Numbered from the stretch's first letter, positions 1-6,270 are shown. The stretch: 6,415 nucleotides of DNA from Bacteroidales bacterium (GCA_017632695.1 JAGBQS010000150.1:1-6415); one strand, 5' to 3'. Translations and numbers: made by a program. The notes: generated from the sequence alone by a model not told the origin.

Positions 1-2
1 AC

Positions 3-1013
3 CTGACTCTTGCCGACGGAAACGGCAAGTGGTGGGAAGGCTACGACCCGCGTCTGCTGTACGGCATCGACCTGCGCGAATACGAAAGCGTCGAGGCGAA
101 AGCCTATACGGGCTGGTCGCCGCCCAATGCAGGCATCTTCGGCCGTCATCTGGACTATGCCAGGTGGTTTGCCACCCAGTGGGCGCTGCGTATCATGGAC
201 GTGACGGCACACTACGACCCGGACTTCATCTATACCGACGGTACCGTACAGGGTCCCTTTACCGGCAACGGTACGGGTACAGGCTACAAGTGCAACGCCA
301 TGCAGGCAGTGATGGCCGACTTCTATAACCGACAGCTGCAGACGCGCGGCAAGGTGGATGCATTCAGCATCATCAAGTTCCGTTGTCCTACCAATGGCGC
401 CGTGAATACCGCCGAACATAACTTCCCCGATACGATCAACACTTCGCAGGCATGGATACGCGAGATGCCCGTGGGCGACTGGTTCTATGCCCCCGGATTT
501 ACGTACGATTCGGGCATGATGATCCGCTCCATCATTGAGAGTGCCAGCCGCGACGGAAACGTCTGCATCAATATCTGTCTGCGCCCAGACGGCAGCATCG
601 AGGATGAGGCCGTGCGTATGCTGGAGGGCGTGGGCGACTGGATGCGCACGAACGGCGAGGCCATCTACGGCAGCAAGGCGTGGACGATGATAGGTGAGGG
701 CGAAATGGTGAACGGGAAACTGAAAACCCTTCCCGGCGGCCGTCTCATTAAAAAGCATGCCGATTTCAGGTTCGACGCTCAGGATATCCGCTTTACCGTC
801 GGCAAGAACGGCAAACTCTATGCCTTCTGCATGAATGTTCCGGAAGCAGGGCAGACCGTTACCATCCATTCGGTTACCCGTAAGCCCAAGCGTGTGTCGC
901 TGCTCGGCTACTCCGGCAAACTGAAGTGGAAGCAGACCGCCGACGGTCTTGCAATCACCTATCCGAAAAACGGCGCCGATCTGAAGACCGCCGCCGTATT
1001 CAGGATTGAATAA
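3..1013 (+). CDS. GH29 alpha-L-fucosidase, C-terminal part (5' end outside window)
   Basis: The reading frame is open from the left edge to TAA at 1011-1013, giving 336 visible residues; the true start lies outside the window. An ATG at 195 falls inside the catalytic domain and is not a start. Family members retain their mechanism to hydrolyse terminal alpha-L-fucose from glycans. The motif PDFIYTDG (about residues 73-80) matches the GH29 strand carrying the nucleophile; D79 is the predicted nucleophile. Later barrel landmarks are GDWFYAPG (158-165), RPDGSIEDEA (194-203) and NGEAIYGS (217-224). From about residue 228 a beta-rich C-terminal domain follows (AQDIRFTVGKNGKLYAF, then LLGYSGKLKW), ending without extra modules. 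The acid/base is less certain: the WE seen in human FUCA1 is AWI here, and E138 in AEHNFPD is the better candidate. Such enzymes are usually exported, but the N-terminus is not visible. The family call is firm; linkage specificity is unknown. Confidence 0.92.
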   Translation: MTLADGNGKWWEGYDPRLLYGIDLREYESVEAKAYTGWSPPNAGIFGRHLDYARWFATQWALRIMDVTAHYDPDFIYTDGTVQGPFTGNGTGTGYKCNAMQAVMADFYNRQLQTRGKVDAFSIIKFRCPTNGAVNTAEHNFPDTINTSQAWIREMPVGDWFYAPGFTYDSGMMIRSIIESASRDGNVCINICLRPDGSIEDEAVRMLEGVGDWMRTNGEAIYGSKAWTMIGEGEMVNGKLKTLPGGRLIKKHADFRFDAQDIRFTVGKNGKLYAFCMNVPEAGQTVTIHSVTRKPKRVSLLGYSGKLKWKQTADGLAITYPKNGADLKTAAVFRIE

Positions 1014-1022
1014 TAATAATGT

Positions 1023-2462
1023 CTATTCCCAGCATTCCAGCTCGTCGGCCAGCTCCGGCAGCTGGCTGCGGTGGAAGACGGGTTCCCGGATGCCCTGACG
1101 CTTCTGCTGACGGTAATCGTCCAGGAGTCGGAAGGCATACCGGCCCAACAGCACGATAGCGATCAGGTTGCAGGCGGTGAGGAATGCCATGAAGAAATCC
1201 ACGATGTTCCAGACCAGCTCGAAGCTGGCCAATGCGCCGAACAGTACCATCACGCCTGCCGAACAGATGCGGTAAAGGGTCATCACACGGCTGCTGCGGG
1301 TTATGAAGCGGATGTTGGCTTCGCCGTAATAATAGTTGCCGATGATGCTGCTGAAGGCAAACAGGAAGATGGCTACGGCTACGAAAACGGGCCCTGCCGA
1401 TCCGACCTGGCTCTGCAACGCTGACTGTGTGAGGGCGATGCCGTTCAGCTCAGGAACCTCGTACAGACCGCTGATGAGGATGATGAAGGCCGTGCAGGAG
1501 CAGACCAGCAGGGTATCGGTAAACACACCCAATGCCTGGATGAGTCCCTGCTTGACCGGATGGCTGGTGGCTGCCGTTGCCGCTACGTTGGGCGCGCTGC
1601 CTTCGCCTGCCTCGTTGGAGAAGAGTCCGCGCTTGACACCGTTCATGATGGTAGCTCCGATGCCGCCGCCGGCTATCTGTTCGATACCGAAGGCATCGAG
1701 CATGATGACCTTGAAGACGTGCGGAACCAGCCCGATGTTCATGACCACGATGACGAGTGCCAGTATCACATAGCCGATGGCCATAACGGGTACCAGCACG
1801 GAGCTGACGCGGGCGATGCGATGGATGCCGCCGAATACGATGAACAGACCCAGGGCTGCCAGTACGATGCCTACCCAAAGGGGCGACCAGCCGAAGGCTT
1901 CCTGCATGGCTCCGCAGATGGTGTTGGCCTGTATGGAGTTGTTGCTGAGTCCGAACTGGCACGTAATGAGTATGGCAAAGGTAATGGCCATCCACTTCTG
2001 GTGCAGACCGCGCTGAATGTAGTACGCGGGTCCGCCGATAAACGATTCCTTATGCTTCTGCTTGAAGAGCTGCGCCAGCGTCGATTCGACAAATGCCGTA
2101 GCCGATCCCACCAGCGCAATGACCCACATCCAGAATACGGCTCCCGGTCCGCCTATGGCAATGGCCGAAGCCACTCCTGCCAGGTTGCCCGTGCCCACAC
2201 GGGTGGCCACACTCACGGCAAAGGCCTGAAACGACGAGATGTGCTTCCGGGGCTGCGAAGAGTCGGCACCGGAAGTTCCCGTCTGTTCGCCTACGGTATC
2301 GACTGCCGAATCGGTTAGCAGACGCAGCATTTCGCCCACCATCCGGAACTGCACAAAATGCGTTCGCCAGGTGAACCACACGCCGCAGCCCACCAGCGCA
2401 AAAATCAGAACATAGCCCCAAACGGCATCGTTGACAGATGTAATCAGTTCGTTCAAATCCAT
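1023..2462 (-). CDS. Alanine/glycine:cation symporter (AGCS family)
   Basis: This 479-residue inner-membrane protein is predicted to import alanine and/or glycine with Na+ (family knowledge; substrate not readable here). AGCS signatures occur in the expected order: TRVGTGNLAGVA (87-98), GGPGAVFWMW (104-113), GGPAYYIQRGL (143-153), FGGIHRIARV (210-219), KRGLFSNEAGEGSAPN (277-292), then HPVKQG and FTDT (301-317). About 10-11 hydrophobic segments are visible, with a charged cytoplasmic-type tail from about 441. Length is normal for the family. The start chosen is ATG at 2462-2460. An in-frame TTG eight codons upstream (2486-2484) is the last three bases of the promoter -7 element, so it cannot be in the mRNA. 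It is transcribed divergently from the peptide-carrier operon and converges on the fucosidase gene with only 9 bp between stops. A polar linker at about 53-74 (TVGEQTGTSGADSSQ) follows the first helix. The family call is certain; transported amino acid and ion are inferred. Confidence 0.95.
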   Translation of the reverse strand: MDLNELITSVNDAVWGYVLIFALVGCGVWFTWRTHFVQFRMVGEMLRLLTDSAVDTVGEQTGTSGADSSQPRKHISSFQAFAVSVATRVGTGNLAGVASAIAIGGPGAVFWMWVIALVGSATAFVESTLAQLFKQKHKESFIGGPAYYIQRGLHQKWMAITFAILITCQFGLSNNSIQANTICGAMQEAFGWSPLWVGIVLAALGLFIVFGGIHRIARVSSVLVPVMAIGYVILALVIVVMNIGLVPHVFKVIMLDAFGIEQIAGGGIGATIMNGVKRGLFSNEAGEGSAPNVAATAATSHPVKQGLIQALGVFTDTLLVCSCTAFIILISGLYEVPELNGIALTQSALQSQVGSAGPVFVAVAIFLFAFSSIIGNYYYGEANIRFITRSSRVMTLYRICSAGVMVLFGALASFELVWNIVDFFMAFLTACNLIAIVLLGRYAFRLLDDYRQQKRQGIREPVFHRSQLPELADELECWE

Positions 2463-2483
2463 AGTTTTTTGTTTGTTGGGGTG

Positions 2484-2514
2484 CAAATTTATACATAAAA
2501 TGTGAAATCGGCAA
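2484..2514 (-). promoter_or_regulatory. Bacteroidetes-type promoter of the AGCS symporter gene
   Basis: On the minus strand, TTG (2514-2512) is followed by 20 bases and then TAAATTTG (2491-2484), matching the Bacteroidetes primary-sigma consensus (TTTG/TTG, 19-21 bp, TAnnTTTG). Transcription should begin near 2477-2480, leaving a leader of about 15-18 nt before the ATG at 2462. The leader is A-rich and has no Shine-Dalgarno core, as is usual in this phylum. Confidence 0.8.
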
Positions 2515-2552
2515 GAATTTGTGCCCGATATTTGGAAAACTCGGCAGAATTG
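2508..2552. repeat. Imperfect direct repeat in the divergent promoter region (candidate operator)
   Basis: TCGGCAAGAATTTG (2508-2521) recurs as TCGGCAGAATTG (2541-2552), differing by two single-base indels. The copies start 33 bp apart, close to three helical turns. The first overlaps the -33 element of the leftward promoter; the second lies in the spacer of the rightward promoter. Position and spacing would suit a regulator binding the same face of the DNA, but the repeat is short and AT-rich in part, so chance similarity remains possible. Confidence 0.35.
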
Positions 2553-2562
2553 TTTAACTTTG
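2531..2562 (+). promoter_or_regulatory. Bacteroidetes-type promoter of the MFS-POT-hpt operon
   Basis: TTTG (2531-2534), a 20-base spacer, then TAACTTTG (2555-2562) fit the Bacteroidetes -33/-7 consensus exactly. A start site near 2567-2570 would give a leader of about 20-24 nt to the ATG at 2591. The leader is A/T-rich without a Shine-Dalgarno core. Only 16 bp separate the outer (-33) ends of this promoter and the divergent one, so one bound regulator could influence both. Confidence 0.85.
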
Positions 2563-2590
2563 CGCCCAAATTACGAAAAATTATAGAAAA

Positions 2591-3967
2591 ATGACTAGTG
2601 TAATTCAGAAAAGACTGAGCGATTCGAAAGCTGCCCGCTGGACGGCTTTGCTCATTGTTTCGGTTACCATGATGTTCGGCTACTTCTTTACCGATGTCAT
2701 GTCGCCGCTCGAGCCCTTGCTGACAGCCTCCAAGGGGGCAGAGGAGGGGCTGGGTTTAGGCTGGACCTCCAGCGAGTACGGTTGGTTCTCGGGCGCTTAC
2801 GGCCTGATGAACGTTTATCTGTTCCTGCTCTTCCTGGGCGGCATCATCCTCGATAAGTTCGGCATCCGTTTTACGGGCGTCATGAGTACGGGCCTGATGT
2901 TCCTGGGCGCCGTCATCAAGTGGTGGGCTGTACGCAGCGACTTCGGCGATTCGACCGTCTGGGTGCCCTTCGGCGGCGATGTTCAGACACAGGTTGCCTG
3001 GGCGGGTCTGGGCTTTGCCGTTTACGGCGTAGGCTGCGAGATTGCGGGTATTACCGTCTCGAAGGTGATCGTCAAGTGGTTCGAAGGCCGTGAGCTGGCT
3101 ACCGCGATGGGTCTGCAGGTTGCTCTGGCGCGTATCGGTACGGCTGTGGCACTGGGTGCCTCGCTGCCTATTGCCAAGGCGTTTGGCGGCGTGCCTGCTT
3201 CGGTGGGTCTGGGTGCCGCCTGTCTGTGCATCGGCCTGATTGCATTCCTTGTATATAATGTAATGGATAAGAAGGAGGACGAGTCGGCAGCCGCTGTTGC
3301 TACCGAGCCGGAGGAAGGCTTCAAGATGGCAGATCTGAAACTGCTTTTCCTGAACCGCGGCTTCTGGTATGTTACCCTCCTGTGCCTGATGTTCTATGCC
3401 GGCGTTTTCCCCTTCCTGAAGTTTGCCACCAAGCTGATGATCTTCAAGTATGGAGTGAGCGCCGAACTGGCCGGCCTGATTCCGGCTATGCTGCCTTTCG
3501 GTACCATCTTCCTGACTCCGTTCTTCGGCGGTATTTACGATAAGTACGGCAAGGGTGCCACGCTGATGCTGATCGGATCGTGCCTGCTGACGCTGGTGCA
3601 TGTGGTGTTCGCCCTGCCGCTCGACAGCTGGGTGCTGGCTATTTGCGTGATGGTGATTCTGGGTATCGCCTTCGGTCTGGTTCCTTCGGCCATGTGGCCT
3701 TCGGTTCCGAAAATCATCCCGATGAAGCTGCTGGGAACGGCCTACGCCCTGATTTTCTACATCCAAAACATCGGTCTGGCTATGGTGCCGATGTGGATCG
3801 GATCGGTTAACGATCGCAATACGGATACGGCCGGCATCATTGACTATACCGAGTCGATGACCATCTTTGCCGCTTTCGGCGTGGTTGCCATCCTGATCTC
3901 TTATCTGCTGCTGCGCGAGGATAAGCTGAAGGGCTACGGTCTGGAGCAGCCTAACGTGAAGAAATAA
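2591..3967 (+). CDS. MFS transporter, MFSD1-like (putative di-/oligopeptide carrier)
   Basis: This 458-residue protein has the 12-helix major facilitator layout: two six-helix halves joined by a charged loop at about 226-250. MFS motif A-like loops occur in both halves: GGIILDKFGIR (83-93) and GGIYDKYGKG (313-322). The segment from 149 to 184 (CEI, then WFEGREL, GLQVALARIG) and the segment AMWPSVPKIIP...LGTAYALIFYIQNIGLAM (367-398) resemble, from memory, human MFSD1, a lysosomal dipeptide uniporter. E150 and R181 lie 31 residues apart, as do the matching Glu and Arg in MFSD1. Peptide transport is therefore an inference, supported by the POT gene 25 bp downstream. It is first in the operon, behind a clear promoter, and the ATG at 2591 sits about 20 nt after the predicted start site. 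The MFS call is certain; the MFSD1-like assignment is probable; the substrate is untested and could be another small solute. Confidence 0.9.
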   Translation: MTSVIQKRLSDSKAARWTALLIVSVTMMFGYFFTDVMSPLEPLLTASKGAEEGLGLGWTSSEYGWFSGAYGLMNVYLFLLFLGGIILDKFGIRFTGVMSTGLMFLGAVIKWWAVRSDFGDSTVWVPFGGDVQTQVAWAGLGFAVYGVGCEIAGITVSKVIVKWFEGRELATAMGLQVALARIGTAVALGASLPIAKAFGGVPASVGLGAACLCIGLIAFLVYNVMDKKEDESAAAVATEPEEGFKMADLKLLFLNRGFWYVTLLCLMFYAGVFPFLKFATKLMIFKYGVSAELAGLIPAMLPFGTIFLTPFFGGIYDKYGKGATLMLIGSCLLTLVHVVFALPLDSWVLAICVMVILGIAFGLVPSAMWPSVPKIIPMKLLGTAYALIFYIQNIGLAMVPMWIGSVNDRNTDTAGIIDYTESMTIFAAFGVVAILISYLLLREDKLKGYGLEQPNVKK

Positions 3968-3992
3968 TACAAACATCTAAATACAAAAACAA

Positions 3993-5558
3993 ATGAGCCT
4001 GACGCTTTCTGTTTCGTTTATTGTCGTCTTGTTTGCCATCTGGCTTTATTTCCTGTACATCTCGTACAAGGGACAGCCTAAGGGCCTTTGGGTTCTGGCT
4101 ATTGCCAACACGGGCGAACGTTTCGGCTACTACACCATGCTGGCTGTGTTTGCCCTGTTCCTGGGCGAGAACTTCGGCTTTGAGGCCGGCACAGCTTCCG
4201 AGATTTACACCTGGTTCCTGACGCTTGTTTATTTCCTGCCTCTGTTCGGCGGTATGCTGGCCGATAAGTTCGGCTTCAACAAGATGGTCGTTACGGGTAT
4301 CGTGATTATGTTCCTGGGCTATCTGCTGCTCTCGTTGCCTCTGGGCGGCGATGCTACAGCTGTGGGTGCCATGCTGGCTGCTTTGGCGCTGGTGAGTGCC
4401 GGAACGGGTCTCTTTAAGGGTAACCTGCAGGTGATGGTGGGCGATCTGTACAACGCCAAGGAGTTTGCCGATAAGCGCGATTCGGGCTTCTCGCTTTTCT
4501 ATATGGCCATCAACGTGGGCGCTCTGTTTGCTCCTACGGCTGCTATCGGCATCATGGACTGGGCACAGCAGTCGCTGGCTTACAGCAAGGCAGATTCGTA
4601 TCACTTTGCCTTCGCCGTTGCCTGCGCTTCGGTAGTCTTCTCAATCATTGTTTACTTTGCCGGCATCAGGACCTTCAGTCACGTGCTGAATGTTTCGCGC
4701 AAGAAAGATGTTGCTGCCGTTGAGGCTGCTCCTGAGGATCCGAAGGAAACCCGCGAACGCATTGTCTGCCTGGCGCTGGTTTATGCCGTTGTGATCTTCT
4801 TCTGGATGGCTTTCCACCAGAACGGTCTGACGCTGACCTGGTTTGCCGACGAGTTTACGGCCCGCAGCTCAACGGGTCTGCTGAGTATGCTCTTCGACGT
4901 GAAGAACCTGCTGGCTTGCATCTTTGTGGTTTACGGCCTGTTCGGCATCTTCCAGAACAAGGGTCTGAGCCGCCTGCTGGCTGCCTTGCTGATTGTGTTA
5001 GGTTCGGCTTATTTTATAATGAGTATTCCTGCCGAAGGTAGCGTAACGGAAATCAGCGCACCTATCTTCCAGCACTTCAATGCCTGCTTCGTGGTGATGC
5101 TGACTCCGGTTTCGATTGCCCTGTTCGGCTGGCTGGCCAATATGGGCAAGGAACCTAAGGCTCCGTTCAAGATCGGTCTGGGTATGCTGGTGGCAGGTGC
5201 TGCCTACCTGATGCTGACCGTTGCCTGTCTGGATATGCCGGCTCCGAATCATCCGGAACACGTCTTCGATGCGTCGCCCAGCCTGCTGGTAAACACTTAC
5301 CTGATTCTGACTTTTGCCGAGTTGCTGCTGTCGCCTATCGGTATCAGCTTCGTAACCAAGGTTTCGCCTGCCAAGTACAAGGGTATGATGATGGGCGGCT
5401 GGTTTGTGGCTACCGCTTTGGGCAACAAGCTGGTGGCTGTGGCCGGACACATGTGGGACCTCCCGCTGCCTATCGTTTGGGGCGTTCTGATGGGTATCTG
5501 CCTGTTGGCTGCCGCCTTTATCTTTGCTATCATCAAGCGTCTGAATAAGGTGGCATAA
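3993..5558 (+). CDS. POT/PTR2-family peptide transporter
   Basis: This 521-residue inner-membrane protein belongs to the proton-coupled oligopeptide transporter family, which imports di- and tripeptides. Landmarks are NTGERFGYY (39-47, the ExxERFxYY motif), ADKFG (90-94), the TM4 motif GTGLFKGN (137-144, with K142), FYMAINVGALFAP (169-181, the PTR2 signature), FFWMAFHQ (269-276, TM7) and FAELLLSP (441-448, TM10, with E443). The first Glu of ExxER is Asn here (N39), which may change proton coupling. By eye there is an additional N-terminal helix (about 5-24). There are no HA/HB helices between TM6 and TM7, but two extra hydrophobic segments lie between TM7 and TM8 (about 303-320 and 327-345). 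Translation starts at ATG 3993, 25 bp after the MFS stop, in an A-rich gap without a terminator, so the genes are probably co-transcribed. Family call is firm; substrate and coupling are inferred. Confidence 0.93.
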   Translation: MSLTLSVSFIVVLFAIWLYFLYISYKGQPKGLWVLAIANTGERFGYYTMLAVFALFLGENFGFEAGTASEIYTWFLTLVYFLPLFGGMLADKFGFNKMVVTGIVIMFLGYLLLSLPLGGDATAVGAMLAALALVSAGTGLFKGNLQVMVGDLYNAKEFADKRDSGFSLFYMAINVGALFAPTAAIGIMDWAQQSLAYSKADSYHFAFAVACASVVFSIIVYFAGIRTFSHVLNVSRKKDVAAVEAAPEDPKETRERIVCLALVYAVVIFFWMAFHQNGLTLTWFADEFTARSSTGLLSMLFDVKNLLACIFVVYGLFGIFQNKGLSRLLAALLIVLGSAYFIMSIPAEGSVTEISAPIFQHFNACFVVMLTPVSIALFGWLANMGKEPKAPFKIGLGMLVAGAAYLMLTVACLDMPAPNHPEHVFDASPSLLVNTYLILTFAELLLSPIGISFVTKVSPAKYKGMMMGGWFVATALGNKLVAVAGHMWDLPLPIVWGVLMGICLLAAAFIFAIIKRLNKVA

Positions 5559-5578
5559 CATACTGAAAGAAAATTCGT

Positions 5579-6133
5579 ATGGAAAATAAGGATAATCTGA
5601 TACAGGTCGATGACCTGATGTTCAAACCCTATCTCAGTCAGGAACAGATCCTGGCTGAGGTGGACCGAGTTGCCGCCCGCATCAACAGCGAACTGGCCGA
5701 CAAGAACCCTTTGTTTCTGTGTGTGCTGAACGGAGCCTTCATCTTTGCTGCCGATCTGTTCCGCAGGATTACCATTCCAGATTCCGAGATCACATTTGTC
5801 CGCATGAAGTCGTACGACGGACTCTCGACCACAGGAACGGTCCGCGCCCTCTCGAGCATCCCGGAGGAGGTTGCCGGACGTACCATTGTGATTGTTGAAG
5901 ATATCGTCGACTCCGGCTATACCCTGGAACGTATGGTCCGCTGGCTGAAGGAACTGGGTGCCGTTGATGTCCGCATCGCCGTTTTGCTCAACAAGCCCAA
6001 GGCACGCAAGGTGGAAGGTCTGCACGTTGACTACTGCTGTCTGGAGATTCCGAACGATTTCATCGTCGGCTACGGTCTGGACTACAACGAGAAGGGCCGC
6101 AACCTGCCGGATATTTATGTGGTGAACAATTGA
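5579..6133 (+). CDS. hpt: Hypoxanthine phosphoribosyltransferase
   Basis: This 184-residue cytoplasmic enzyme is predicted to convert hypoxanthine (and usually guanine) plus PRPP to IMP (GMP) and pyrophosphate in purine salvage. The PRPP-binding motif is IVIVEDIVDSGYTL (103-116), with E107, D108 and the catalytic-base aspartate D111. LNGAFIF (50-56) is the pyrophosphate loop, with Asn51 where many homologues have Lys. The flexible catalytic loop is SYDGLSTTG (78-86). LLNKP (136-140, K139) and IPNDFIVGYGLDYNE (157-171) supply purine-base contacts. Length is typical of bacterial HPRT. The start is ATG 5579, 20 bp after the POT stop, preceded by a weak purine run (GAAAGAAAA). It is the last gene of the probable operon and is followed after 31 bp by a strong terminator. 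The last two codons and the stop lie in a short heptamer repeat. Confidence 0.96.
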   Translation: MENKDNLIQVDDLMFKPYLSQEQILAEVDRVAARINSELADKNPLFLCVLNGAFIFAADLFRRITIPDSEITFVRMKSYDGLSTTGTVRALSSIPEEVAGRTIVIVEDIVDSGYTLERMVRWLKELGAVDVRIAVLLNKPKARKVEGLHVDYCCLEIPNDFIVGYGLDYNEKGRNLPDIYVVNN

Positions 6134-6146
6134 TAATTGACAATTG
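6126..6146. repeat. Three tandem heptamers (AYAATTG) across the hpt stop codon
   Basis: ACAATTG, ATAATTG and ACAATTG stand directly head to tail. The first copy covers most of the last two hpt codons and two bases of the TGA stop (6131-6133), whose final A opens the second copy; the third is noncoding. Because each copy contains the palindrome AATT, the array can also fold weakly. It is short enough to be replication slippage. Confidence 0.6.
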
Positions 6147-6164
6147 CAGTTTAGGTAAATAGAA

Positions 6165-6202
6165 AAGGAGTGTAGCTTGTGGCTGCACTCCTTATTTATT
6201 TG
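6165..6202 (+). terminator. Intrinsic terminator after hpt, probably bidirectional
   Basis: A 12-bp stem pairs AAGGAGTGTAGC (6165-6176) with GCTGCACTCCTT (6182-6193) around a 5-nt loop (TTGTG). All pairs are Watson-Crick except one U-G wobble. The + strand continues ATTTATTTGT, a T-rich tail. Read on the minus strand, the same stem has a single C-A mismatch and runs into TTCTATTT, so it could also stop the convergent CYTH gene, whose stop codon lies 77 bp away. Confidence 0.88.
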
Positions 6203-6227
6203 TACTTAATTGAATTTGTACTTAATT
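6198..6227. repeat. 14-bp perfect direct repeat just past the terminator
   Basis: ATTTGTACTTAATT occurs at 6198-6211 and again at 6214-6227, a 16-bp period with GA between the copies. It lies in the AT-rich gap between the convergent hpt and CYTH genes and overlaps the terminator's T-rich tail. No function is evident; a small local duplication is the simplest reading. Confidence 0.65.
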
Positions 6228-6270
6228 AAAGTTGCTGTCTGAATATTGGCAATTGGTTACGTTGCCGTTC

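Noticed and set aside
195..1013. A 272-residue fucosidase gene starting at ATG 195
   Set aside because: The frame is open upstream to the window edge and encodes conserved GH29 sequence there (for example SPPNAGIFGRHLDYARW). The ATG is internal.
1560..2318. 252-codon open frame on the plus strand, antisense to the AGCS gene
   Set aside because: It overlaps entirely a symporter with a full set of family signatures. Its composition (many Asp, His, Gly) is not protein-like and there is no promoter before it.
2756..3976. 406-codon open frame on the minus strand, antisense to the MFS gene
   Set aside because: The translation is rich in His, Gln and Arg with no domain or membrane pattern, and it mirrors a gene with clear MFS motifs. 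It is a by-product of codon bias.
3951..4604. 217-codon minus-strand open frame across the MFS-POT junction
   Set aside because: It is antisense to the conserved POT N-terminal domain, has low-complexity Gln/His-rich translation and no recognisable domain.
5519..5526. TATCTTTG inside the POT 3' end as an internal promoter for hpt
   Set aside because: It matches TAnnTTTG, but no TTG lies 19-21 bp upstream, and the bases encode part of the final transmembrane helix. A chance match is more likely.
5297..6025. 242-codon minus-strand open frame spanning the POT end and hpt
   Set aside because: It is the shadow of two well-supported plus-strand genes, and no promoter or family pattern is visible.
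6248..6266. GGCAA/TTGCC inverted repeat just after the CYTH stop, considered as its terminator
   Set aside because: The stem is only 5 bp with a 9-base loop and has no T-run on the relevant strand. The hairpin at 6165-6193 is a far better candidate.
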